Below, piece after piece: positions 17,292 through 25,252 of a stretch of DNA of 64,000 nucleotides. The notes below the pieces were generated by a model. The model had not been told where the DNA came from. It did no database searches and worked only from the letters and a program-made list of their open reading frames with translations. Where the stretch lies: NCBI RefSeq assembly GCF_004168625.1, contig NZ_SDWW01000010.1, positions 1 to 64,000 on the forward strand, given 5' to 3'. Source of the DNA: Pengzhenrongella frigida (lineage in GTDB: Bacteria; Actinomycetota; Actinomycetes; Actinomycetales; Cellulomonadaceae). How positions within the stretch are numbered: the first letter of the stretch is position 1; each line of letters opens with the position of its first letter. The position numbers were made by a program, and so were the translations under genes.

Positions 17292-18785
17292 TCAGAAGCC
17301 CAACAGCTTGCCGAGCGCTGAGAAGATGGCGTCGAAGGTCTTTGCGATCGGGTTGCTGGGTCCGTCGGCGCTGGACTTCTGCCAGAAGAACGGATCGAGC
17401 CCAGTGAACTCGTCGTCGACAAGTGGTGTTCTGCCCCACAGGTACGGCCAGAACACCTCGGTCCGATTGACACCCACGGTCAGGCGAGAGTCGAAGCCCA
17501 TCACCAGGTTCTGTTCCATTCTCGTGGACCTACCTCGAGGGCTCGTCGCCACGACATCGCCGCTGCCCTGGACGATCAGGCTGCCGCTGCCAGCGAACAT
17601 GATGTAACGCACCTGCCACGTCGCGAAGGACTGAATGCCCCACCGCCAGCGCGTCTCCAACTCCGGCATGCCGATGACGCCCACAACGTGCTTCGGTTGC
17701 ATAACCAAGCCCGGGTGGTCGACGAAATCGATACGCATCAGGTACGAGTTGGGGTCATCGGGCGTTGCCAGCGTCGCCGAGCTGCCGCCCTCATCTCCGG
17801 TGATCCGACTCAGTCCGTAGAGCCCAGCCGCGAAGCTGATGAACGGCGACGTCCAGTCGTAGAGAAGTCGGCTGCGAATCTTGCCTTGCACGGGACGTAC
17901 GTGCTCCGACCGCGCGGACAACACCTCACCGGCGCCCAGCTGGATCGTCAACGTCCGCAGGGCAGCGGTGAAGCGAAGGTCGGCAGCCGCGTTCTCAGAC
18001 CCAGCCGCCAGGTGGATCGGCTTGTGCGCCCGACTCACCAGAGGCATCAGCAGGAAGTAGCTGACGATGCGCAGGGCTCCGGGCAGGACGAGTGCGAGCA
18101 GCGCGATGGCAGCCAACCACTTCCACGACTGGGCCCATTGGTTGACGACCCATCCCACCCCGGATGCCTGGGCTTCCTCCAAGCTCTTCTCTTCGGCCTT
18201 CCTCTGGCCCAGTTCCGACTCTTTGTTGTCGATCTCTCGCTGGACGAAGGACTGGTCGCCGCCTTGGTTGAGTCGATCGAGCTTCTGCTGCTTGGTCAGG
18301 GCGGGGTCGCCAAGGACAGCGGCGTCCTCCCCAGCCTGGCCAACGTTTTGTTCGAGGGTGTGCAGCGCTTCGTCCGCCTTCTCGACCGCCATCTCAGCGG
18401 ACTTGCACGCGTCGTTGCGGAACACCCATCCGATGAACTCCGGAACGGGGCCGCAGACCTTGTCACCCAGACGCTCGATCTCCGCCTTCTTCTCGGTGAC
18501 ATTGCGGCGCCCCTCCTCGATCTCAGCGTCGATCTTGCCCTCCAGCGACGCGATCGCTTGGCTCTGGCCTTCCGCGGCAGTGCTCCTCAGTTGCTCCAGG
18601 TCCTCCTCCAGAGTTGCTCGTTCCTCAGCCACCTGTTGCAGTCGATCCCGTTCTGCTACGGCTTCCCGCAGAGTTGGGACAAAAGATTGAATGAGCAGAT
18701 AGCCGAGAAACAAGGACAGCAACAGCGCCCCAAACAGACCAAACTTCCTCAGCACGAAGCCGAGAACAGACGAAATCAGACGCAT
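17292..18785 (-). CDS. Membrane protein with central coiled coil, unknown function
   Basis: 497 residues from the ATG at 18785 (MRLISSVLGF). A membrane helix (about residues 15-35) is followed by a long charged, heptad-like coiled coil (about 40-115 and again 140-215), then a second hydrophobic segment (about 220-250) and a C-terminal beta-rich domain of about 240 residues ending in a short amphipathic tail. Two Cys lie between the coiled coils. No known family recognised. It neighbours DUF262, EcsC-like and AbiE genes in an accessory region, so an effector or sensor in defence is possible but unproven. Confidence 0.72.
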   Translation of the reverse strand: MRLISSVLGFVLRKFGLFGALLLSLFLGYLLIQSFVPTLREAVAERDRLQQVAEERATLEEDLEQLRSTAAEGQSQAIASLEGKIDAEIEEGRRNVTEKKAEIERLGDKVCGPVPEFIGWVFRNDACKSAEMAVEKADEALHTLEQNVGQAGEDAAVLGDPALTKQQKLDRLNQGGDQSFVQREIDNKESELGQRKAEEKSLEEAQASGVGWVVNQWAQSWKWLAAIALLALVLPGALRIVSYFLLMPLVSRAHKPIHLAAGSENAAADLRFTAALRTLTIQLGAGEVLSARSEHVRPVQGKIRSRLLYDWTSPFISFAAGLYGLSRITGDEGGSSATLATPDDPNSYLMRIDFVDHPGLVMQPKHVVGVIGMPELETRWRWGIQSFATWQVRYIMFAGSGSLIVQGSGDVVATSPRGRSTRMEQNLVMGFDSRLTVGVNRTEVFWPYLWGRTPLVDDEFTGLDPFFWQKSSADGPSNPIAKTFDAIFSALGKLLGF

Positions 18786-19167
18786 GCGCGCGATCCTAGT
18801 TCCCGTACCGTCCTGGTTCGGGCTGACGCCCGGAGTCCGCCATCGGGACAACCACTGCGACTACCTGCGACACCAACATGAGCTGCACCTCCCAACCGGT
18901 AGATGGGAGGTCGCCCCGTCGGCAACTCCCTCTACCCGCAGGTGTGCAGCAAAACGGCAGGAGTCGGTGTTGAGACCCCAACGACTTTTCGCCGCAGTGT
19001 GCGATCAAGCGCTCCCGGCAGCGCAAGCGGTGACAGCCGCGCCCTTGGCGGCGCTTGGGACAGTGGGCGGATAGCGGGCATCGAGTACTACTCGGCAACA
19101 TCGGTGGCCAACTTGGTACTCGATGCCACTTCACAGGCGCTATGTCGCGACTGCGCCCTGATAGCCC
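18786..19167. other. Intergenic region with inverted repeat
   Basis: 382 bp between two minus-strand genes. Apart from the inverted repeat at 19,077-19,127, I see no gene or RNA. Short ORFs across it have no recognisable content. Confidence 0.45.
19077..19127. repeat. 12-bp perfect inverted repeat
   Basis: Arms at 19,077-19,088 (GGCATCGAGTAC) and 19,116-19,127 (GTACTCGATGCC), with a 27-bp loop. It lies 40 bp after the stop of the EcsC-like gene (19,168) in the direction of its transcription, so it may act as a terminator-like hairpin, although no T run follows. Confidence 0.5.
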
Positions 19168-19971
19168 CTATGGCACGTTATCGACGAGAACCGCTTCGAT
19201 GATCTCTTCGTCTTCGGCCCGGTGCCCCGGCTTTGTTAGCTCCAAACTGGCGAGGTGTTTCTGCAGTCTCTTTGACATGGGCAAGAACGTTGCAAGGGTA
19301 AGGCCCCCCGAGAACACGGCCCCAAGAACAGGAATAACCTTGGCAACGCCGCCAGCAAAGATCTGCTTCGTCATGCGGACACCAAGCAAGACCGCGACTT
19401 TCTTAACCACTGGGTAGATGGCGCCCTTGGTGAGAGCCTGCTGCGGCAACTTCTTTAGTACCTGGCCAGCGATCATAGTCGAAACCTTAGCCACACCAGA
19501 TTGGGCCAACTGAACCCCGAACATCACCCCCACGAAGAGAGTGAGAATGCCCGAGGTAGCGTCGTCTAGTTCTTCGCCGTCGTCGGCGAATAGGTCAGGC
19601 CAGCTGTAGATATAGGCGAGCTTCTGGGCGATGCGGAGTACGTGGCCGAAGTACTGAGCGAGGTCCGCTGGAATAGCTCCTACGATGGCAAACCCACCGG
19701 GTATTCCAGCAACAGCAGAAAGCGCAGTGGCCTTTGCCGTTTCGTACTTGATCGAATCGCTCGCTACCGCTCTAATCGCTCCGAATGGTATGCATGCGGC
19801 CGCTGGGCTTTCGGCGACCGCCATATCGATCTGTTCTTCGGAACAGTGCCGCTTGAGCGCTGATCGCAGATACGCTTCCCTGTTGATTCGTACACCGGGA
19901 AGTCTTGCTGCAGCATCCAAGACATCGGTGAACTTTGATCCAGGGTTTTCAATCTGCTTGTTGTCGGCCAT
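19168..19971 (-). CDS. EcsC-like membrane-associated protein
   Basis: 267 residues from the ATG at 19971 (MADNKQIENP). The centre has the GIPGGFAIVGAIPADLAQYF and HVLRIAQKLAYIYSWPDL segments, like the Gly-rich helix and IA-YG stretch of EcsC-family proteins; three to four hydrophobic Gly/Ala helices follow to about residue 235. The tail is charged (EDEEIIEAVL). The gene is visibly less G+C-rich than its neighbours, with codons such as ATA and AGA, suggesting recent transfer. Function unknown; related small membrane proteins occur in defence islands. Family assignment is tentative. Confidence 0.6.
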   Translation of the reverse strand: MADNKQIENPGSKFTDVLDAAARLPGVRINREAYLRSALKRHCSEEQIDMAVAESPAAACIPFGAIRAVASDSIKYETAKATALSAVAGIPGGFAIVGAIPADLAQYFGHVLRIAQKLAYIYSWPDLFADDGEELDDATSGILTLFVGVMFGVQLAQSGVAKVSTMIAGQVLKKLPQQALTKGAIYPVVKKVAVLLGVRMTKQIFAGGVAKVIPVLGAVFSGGLTLATFLPMSKRLQKHLASLELTKPGHRAEDEEIIEAVLVDNVP

Positions 19972-20183
19972 GGGCGCAATCGTATCTTCGGCTTCCCTCA
20001 GCTGAGGATCAACGCGCAGTCGATCTCGAGGTAGTTCGCGGCGCAGTTGGAGACTCGGAATCGGTGGGTTCAACGTGCTTGCCCCGACAGACCAGCACGA
20101 CTAGTCGGAGGGTATCCCCGATCTACGTCGAATGGGGTCTTCAGGCCCAATCTTCCGGACCGCAGTCCACGGAACAGGCTGGG

Positions 20184-21095
20184 TCAGCCTCGCCAGGCCC
20201 CGTTCGTAGCGGACCACTGCTGCCCGGCCGCGGAGCCATCTAGTGCGGGGCTGAGGAACGCGGTGACGAATGCGACCGCTGCCGCGAACGTCGTCAGTCC
20301 GTAACACGCCCGGACGGACCTCGCCACCGGTGGGTACAAGCGATCCCAATGGGTGGGTGGGGCGAAGACTGGCTCACCGGGCAAGGACCGGTGCGTCCAT
20401 TCCGCGCGAATCGCAACGATCAGTTCGTGACCATTGACGTCTTGTGTTCGCGCGAAGACAACGAGATCCACGAGGTCGCGAACACGGCTTGACGGGAGGA
20501 GCCCCTCCGCCCCATACGTCGCTTGGGTTGCGCACAGTTTGTCCGCGACATGGTCCACGACCGGGTACAGGCGCATCTGAGTGGCTGCGAGTCCCCGCAG
20601 GTTAAGGACTGTCTCGGCTCGGAGCTCTGGTGCGGTCGTCATCATGGAACCGGTAACGAGGTCGACCCCGAACGAGTCCTTCTTCTGCGCGCCGCAGTAC
20701 GCGTCGATGCTCACGCGAAATCCATCGACGGCCGGCTGACCGCCACCGAGGCTGCGCTCGACCTTTGTGATGACGAACCTGAAGTGGTCGTCGATCTTGA
20801 CCTCGGTCGCGAGCCGGAGCGCCACGAGCGCCGCATCCAGACTGTTGAGTTGGTGGAGCAGGTCCACGTCCTTCGTCGTTCGTGCGTCGTGCACTCGGGC
20901 TAGGACAGCGGTGCCGCCCTTGAGAACCCACGGGCTGTTCGGGTCGTGGAATACGCGTGCGAGGAACCGGTCGAAGACGAAGCGGCGGAGCAGCGCATGG
21001 CTGGGGACTCCTGTCGCCTTGGCTTCGCTCTTTGCGTGGGCACTTGCGGCGGACCATAGGGCGACGCCGTCGCGGTACTCGCCTGTCCCAGTCAC
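20184..21095 (-). CDS. AbiEii-type nucleotidyltransferase toxin
   Basis: 303 residues. The nucleotidyltransferase core is visible: WVLKGGTAVLARV (GG-T/S-A motif) followed by RTTKDVDLLHQL (RxTxDxDL, the two metal-binding Asp). The central part contains the AD-KLCA segment typical of AbiEii. AbiEii toxins of type IV-like systems stop growth, in some members by modifying tRNA 3' ends. The GTG start overlaps the stop of the AbiEi-like gene (GTGA). The last 90 residues are less typical (a YPPVARSV region and Ala-rich end). Confidence 0.85.
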   Translation of the reverse strand: MTGTGEYRDGVALWSAASAHAKSEAKATGVPSHALLRRFVFDRFLARVFHDPNSPWVLKGGTAVLARVHDARTTKDVDLLHQLNSLDAALVALRLATEVKIDDHFRFVITKVERSLGGGQPAVDGFRVSIDAYCGAQKKDSFGVDLVTGSMMTTAPELRAETVLNLRGLAATQMRLYPVVDHVADKLCATQATYGAEGLLPSSRVRDLVDLVVFARTQDVNGHELIVAIRAEWTHRSLPGEPVFAPPTHWDRLYPPVARSVRACYGLTTFAAAVAFVTAFLSPALDGSAAGQQWSATNGAWRG

Positions 21096-22243
21096 TTCGA
21101 CTCCTCGGTCTTGTCCGTCGCCGGCGCCGCATCCCGCATTGCTTGGGACACGCGACGACCCTCGGCGGATGCCATCCAGTCTTGGTGCGCTCTCACTGAA
21201 GGTGACTGTGCTGCTTCGATCGCCGCCCGCGCCGCTGGTGTTCGGGATTGCGCGATACCGGCTTGCAGCGCTGGGGACCGCATGTTCGCGATCGCAGCCT
21301 GGATCTCCGGTTGTTGGATGCCAGCGGCAAACGTGCGCATAGCGGGGAGCATGTTTGTGCTCATCTGCTCGAACTGAGTCAGCCGGACGGCCTCGAGGAG
21401 TTTGTCCAGGCCAGTGATCCTGCCGAGATCGAGTTTTCCGATGTCAAGGATGTCGGCGCTGAAGTGGCTGAGTGCGAGCCGAGGCGCAAGGTCAAACTTC
21501 GGAATCATCGACGAGAGCATCTCGCTCACGGCCAAAAGCCCTCCGGCAGCCATCAGTTCTTGCCCGGCAGTGCTCTTGGCTAGGTCACGCGCGAGTGCAG
21601 TTGGGCTGAGGCCCACGAGGTCCAGGAGGTACACGACCAGCGAGTGCCCATCTTGTTGCCCATGTCGGCGTGCAAGCGGGTCGAGATGCTGAGCAAGCTC
21701 GGCCGGGTCGATGACACCGCGACGGACGCCCTGCCCGATTATCTGCGCGATGTGCTCGGGGTCGTGACCGTCCCGCAGCAGGTCCGCAACCGTCCGTTCC
21801 TCCGTAGTCGTCGGGAGCCCTTCGACAAGGGTGACGTCAGCCTCGGTAAGGTCGCCGCGGTGCAGCCGTATACCTCTGCGACTCTGCTTGCGGTGTGAGT
21901 AAGTGACTTCGGGTATGTCATCGAGCAGGTCACCGAGCTTGTGCAGGCCAGCGGCTGAGGTGTGCGACACGACGCCGGCAGAAATGGGGTTAGCGAGCCG
22001 CTCTTCGGCTGTCTGGGCAGGGTCGAGAGCGAGCCATGCAGAGCGGAGGTCGCGGTTCTCGTCATTCGATGACGTCGTGGCGTACACGCCCCGATCGACC
22101 CGTTCCAGAACGCCAGCCTCGGCGAGGCGGGTGAGTTGGAGACGCGTGACATCCTCGCGCACGGCTTGGGCAGTCGTGAGCAGTCCCCACTGGCCTGCGG
22201 CCAGTCGGGAGACTCGAGCTACCACCTCTGCGGTCGTTGGCAC
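21092..22243 (-). CDS. AbiEi-type antitoxin / transcriptional repressor
   Basis: 383 residues. The N-terminus (about 1-55) is the AbiEi winged-helix domain (QWGLLTTAQAV, LTRLAEAGVLERVDRGVYA). An AbiEi C-terminal domain follows, including ISAGVVSHTSAAGLH and the TTTEERTVADLL segment. Residues after about 230 form an extra Ala-rich helical extension with repeated (S/Q)P-(A/E)-(I/L)QA motifs, unlike short AbiEi proteins. It should neutralise the toxin encoded downstream and repress the operon. An AT-rich stretch (22,245-22,290) upstream is the likely promoter. Confidence 0.85.
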   Translation of the reverse strand: MPTTAEVVARVSRLAAGQWGLLTTAQAVREDVTRLQLTRLAEAGVLERVDRGVYATTSSNDENRDLRSAWLALDPAQTAEERLANPISAGVVSHTSAAGLHKLGDLLDDIPEVTYSHRKQSRRGIRLHRGDLTEADVTLVEGLPTTTEERTVADLLRDGHDPEHIAQIIGQGVRRGVIDPAELAQHLDPLARRHGQQDGHSLVVYLLDLVGLSPTALARDLAKSTAGQELMAAGGLLAVSEMLSSMIPKFDLAPRLALSHFSADILDIGKLDLGRITGLDKLLEAVRLTQFEQMSTNMLPAMRTFAAGIQQPEIQAAIANMRSPALQAGIAQSRTPAARAAIEAAQSPSVRAHQDWMASAEGRRVSQAMRDAAPATDKTEESK

Positions 22244-22455
22244 GCTACGAATGTATCATTTTTATGCAACTAACGTAGTGGTCATACCCAGAAGTTCGAA
22301 CCCAGACTACTTCACTAGTAGCGTCTGACCGCTACAAACGCAGTTGATGCCGCGCCTTCGAGCCTACCGGCGCCACTAGCGGGACTTCAACATGAACGGC
22401 CGGCCCAGTGGTACCGGGCGAGGAAGCGGTGATGACTCCCGTCGAACCCGCATAA

Positions 22456-22851
22456 CACGTCACGACCGCGGCGGACCTCGCTGCCCGCTGCCACCGCGCC
22501 GCCATCGAGGGCCACTGGGCCACGACCATGCGCTTCTACGCCGGCCCCACCTTGCTCGCAATCGACGAGCTGGGATATCTGGCCCTGCCGGCCGAGGCCG
22601 CCGCGGCGATCCTCCAGGTCGCCTCCCAGCGCTACCTCAAGACCTCGATCGTCCTGACCAGCAACCGGGGCGTCGGGTCGTGGGGAGAGATCCTCGGCGA
22701 CACCACCGTCGCCGCCGCCATGCTCGACCGTTTGTTCCACCGGTCGGTCGTGCTGAACCTCGACGGCGACTCCTACCGGCTCCGCGCCCACCACGCCGCC
22801 AACGACACCCTGCGCAGAACCACCACCGGGACCCGCCAACCCCTAACCTGA
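22456..22851 (+). pseudogene. Remnant of IS21-family istB (ATP-binding transposition helper)
   Basis: About 131 codons in frame. The stretch begins after a TAA with no proper start and reads TTAADLAARCHRA, LLAIDELGYLAL (Walker B), TSIVLTSNRGV and AAAMLDRLFHRSVVLNLDGD, all from the C-terminal half of IstB. The Walker A part and istA are absent, so this is a truncated insertion-sequence relic. An internal ATG at 22528 could yield a 107-residue peptide of no likely function. Confidence 0.85.
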
Positions 22852-22864
22852 CACCGTCACCAGG

Positions 22865-22905
22865 TGGGGAATTTCGATGAGCACCCCTGGGGAATTTCGG
22901 TGAGC
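22865..22905 (+). mobile_element. Right-end repeats of the IS21-like element
   Basis: Two 18-bp copies of TGGGGAATTTCG(A/G)TGAGC (22,865-22,882 and 22,888-22,905) lie 13 bp beyond the istB stop. IS21 elements carry several short direct repeats at their ends that bind transposase, so these mark the surviving right end. The left end is not found. Confidence 0.65.
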
Positions 22906-23643
22906 GCCATCAGAGCGGGAGTGCGTCCGAACAACGAGACGGCGGCCACCCAAAGAGGTGCAGCGGCGCTCCATTACGCTCCATTACGAAGTGCATCTGG
23001 ATGTCATCTACTGTCCCCACCTGTCGTTCGCCAACGCTCTCGCCTGCAACGATGCAGCTCAGCCCCTGTCCAGAAACCCCTCATCGTCAGCTTCCCAAGC
23101 TGATAGCGCGGGTTCGATTCCCGTCACCCGCTCCAGACTGAAACTGCAGGTCAGAGCCCCCATTGACCTCGATCGGCCCCCAGCGGTAGCTCAACCCTGG
23201 GCATTCCCGTCCAAGTCACGGCCTCCCACCGGTGACCGCCTCATGGGGCGCGCGGATGTCAGCGGTCCTTGTCTGCGTGCTAGTCGCTCACCGGTGCGGA
23301 CACTCCCTTCCGTCGCAGTCGCTCAAGCCAGTTGGCCACCGACGAAATCCTCGAGATATCACGAACAGTCAGCCAGGCTGCGATAGCCCCGGCAGCCACA
23401 CTTCTCAGGCCGTACCCCACCACGTCCAGGGACTTGACCGGCTTGAAGAACTTCCCTGCTGGCCAGGCATGACGACCTGATCACGCACGCTCGTGCCGTG
23501 CTCTGCTCAGGACGCGTAGCTGTCGAGCAGTGCTGTGTCGTCGACGACCTGTGTGGCATTTTGCGGCGTTGGCGCCCACGACGGTCGCACCGCGGCGAAC
23601 CAATCGCAGCCGTCCCCGACGAGCGCGATAGCCGCGTTGGGCG
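22906..23643. other. Intergenic region with tRNA-Gly 3' fragment
   Basis: About 740 bp without a supported gene. It contains the att-like tRNA fragment described separately. A minus-strand reading at 23,507-23,640 ends in a protein-like tail (NAAIALVGDGCDWFAAVRPS) and may be the end of a deleted gene. Other ORFs are short and not coding-like. Confidence 0.5.
23093..23135 (+). repeat. att-like 3' fragment of tRNA-Gly(CCC), copy 1
   Basis: 43 bp identical to the copy at 27,414-27,456. It covers the anticodon loop to the discriminator plus CCA-like end (GGTTCGATTCC T-arm, CCCGCTCCA end). The 5' half of the tRNA is missing, so this is not a functional tRNA but the crossover scar left by integration at a tRNA-Gly gene. 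Confidence 0.8.
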
Positions 23644-24210
23644 TCAGGAGGCGCTTCGTACCGCGTGGCGCACGTAGATCACACCGTTGTCGAACCGTCG
23701 ATGGTCTACCAGCTCGAGGTCGAGTCGTAGGCGCCGAGGTAGCGCCGGCTTGCCGCCGCCCACGATCACGGGGCACAGGAGCAGCACGCACTCGTCGACA
23801 AGCCCGTGCCGGAACGCCTCCGCCCCGATGGTCGCGCCGCCGATGCTCAAGTCCGTGCTTGACATCTCCTTGAGCTGCCGTACCGCCTCCGGGTCGAAAT
23901 GCCGCTCAATTCTTGTCCGCGCCGTCGACACCGCCTCGAGCGTCGTGGAGTAGACGACTTTGTCAGCATCGCGCCAGATCCCCGCGTACTCGCGGACGAC
24001 GGCCGGTTCGGTCGCCAACCAGTCGTCGCTCTCCCAGACGCGCATCGTCTCGTACATGCGGCGGCCGTAGAGCGAGGTGCCGATGTGCCGCTCGTGCTCG
24101 TTCCAGAACGCGTGCACTTCGTCGTCCGGCACTGACCAGTCGAAGGAGCCGGCCTCGTCCTCGACGTAGCCGTCGAGCGAGGTGTTGGCTGCGTAGATCA
24201 GTTTTCCCAT
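23644..24210 (-). CDS. RibD C-terminal / dihydrofolate reductase-like protein
   Basis: 188 residues from the ATG at 24210, preceded by GGAGG. It opens with GKLIYAANTSLDGYVED, the (S/T)LDG signature of RibD C-terminal/DHFR-like reductases, and contains LYGRRMYETM and STDLSIGGATIGAEAF plus CPVIVGGGKPALP, the NADPH-binding part. Such proteins are stand-alone NAD(P)H reductases of unknown substrate. It lies inside the segment bounded by the two tRNA fragments. Confidence 0.88.
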   Translation of the reverse strand: MGKLIYAANTSLDGYVEDEAGSFDWSVPDDEVHAFWNEHERHIGTSLYGRRMYETMRVWESDDWLATEPAVVREYAGIWRDADKVVYSTTLEAVSTARTRIERHFDPEAVRQLKEMSSTDLSIGGATIGAEAFRHGLVDECVLLLCPVIVGGGKPALPRRLRLDLELVDHRRFDNGVIYVRHAVRSAS

Positions 24211-24337
24211 GAGTGCCTCCGGCAGGACGGGGACTACAGCGTGCAGCGTCACGGAGGCACCGGCAAGAGCAGCGACGACATTCCATTCGGAAGAGGCATC
24301 AGTTGCCGCGAGTCCTAGGCGCACATGTCGACGGCGG

Positions 24338-24760
24338 CTAGGACGTGCCTGGCAATGGGGTCGCAGCGCTTGCGGCGCGTCGAGCGCGCACATTTGCCAG
24401 GACCGCGAGCGCCAATGCGCACCCTAGGACGACAGCTACGGCGGTGGCCCCCAGGGTCAATGCCCCTTGAATCAGGGCTGTCTGGCACTCGGGAGCTCGG
24501 ACTTCTCCGGTGCCGCCCGCGAATGCGGTGGCGGGCTCGCCGATGCACTGGGCGGGACCCCCGGCAAGCTCCACCGTGACCGGCGCCATCGTCGCCATCC
24601 AGCATGCGAACACACCCACCACCGCGGTGCCGGCAAACACAAACCTGATCGCTTCGGGTGTTCGTCCACGATCGATGCTGCCGACGCGGAACGCGGCAAC
24701 AATCAGCATCACGAACCACAACGCGTACGCGATCGCGGACGCCTTCGCCGGACCGCTCAT
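24338..24760 (-). CDS. Small integral membrane protein, unknown
   Basis: 140 residues from the ATG at 24760 (MSGPAKASAI). Three hydrophobic helices at about residues 8-25, 40-62 and 100-125, with an extracytoplasmic loop holding two Cys (QCIGEP and APECQT) that may pair. The end is Arg/Ala-rich. No family recognised. Composition and length are compatible with a real gene, but support is moderate. Confidence 0.55.
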   Translation of the reverse strand: MSGPAKASAIAYALWFVMLIVAAFRVGSIDRGRTPEAIRFVFAGTAVVGVFACWMATMAPVTVELAGGPAQCIGEPATAFAGGTGEVRAPECQTALIQGALTLGATAVAVVLGCALALAVLANVRARRAASAATPLPGTS

Positions 24761-25252
24761 GGCCGCAAAACTCTTCCTGCTCGGGGCCGGTTCCCACCGC
24801 AGCCCGAACCTGCGCTTCGGAGGCGGGCACACCGCTCCGGCCACTCAGTCAGCATTCTGCGACCCTATGCGCGTGTGCCCAGTGCATTCGGCGCTTCCGG
24901 CCGTTTCGCCAAGCGAGCAGCGGCGGCGGGCTGCCGCCTACTGGCCGCGTTGGACTTGAACGCCCCTGGTCCGGCCGGACCCACCGATCGCCAGCCGCAG
25001 TCCGGCGATCAGAGGCGCCAAGCCCGCCCAGCCTGCCTATGGCGCCCAGGTCCGGGTCGCGTGTCGGCCTCAACGCACGCGCAGATCCTCCGCCCTGGCT
25101 GCAACAATGATCGACCGCCTCGTCCACCACGCCGGACTCATGGCCGCGCTGCCTGCTGACCTGCACAAAGAGGTCACAGACGACGATCAGCGAACCCCGC
25201 GCAGACGAGCCTGCCGAGGGGGTCATCACTTGTGCGAATCTGACTCTGCCGG
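24761..25252. other. Intergenic region, no supported gene
   Basis: 492 bp. Near 25,095-25,200 on the plus strand the frame reads ATMIDRLVHHAGLM, similar to the DRL-HHA tail of IstB proteins, so a second tiny IS21 remnant is possible. Nothing else is recognised. Confidence 0.35.

Noticed and set aside
23093-23135. Functional tRNA-Gly gene
   Set aside because: Only the anticodon loop to the 3' end is present; acceptor 5' strand and D-arm are missing.
23507-23791. 94-codon minus-strand ORF
   Set aside because: Overlaps the RibD-like gene; only its last 45 residues look protein-like, so at most a remnant.
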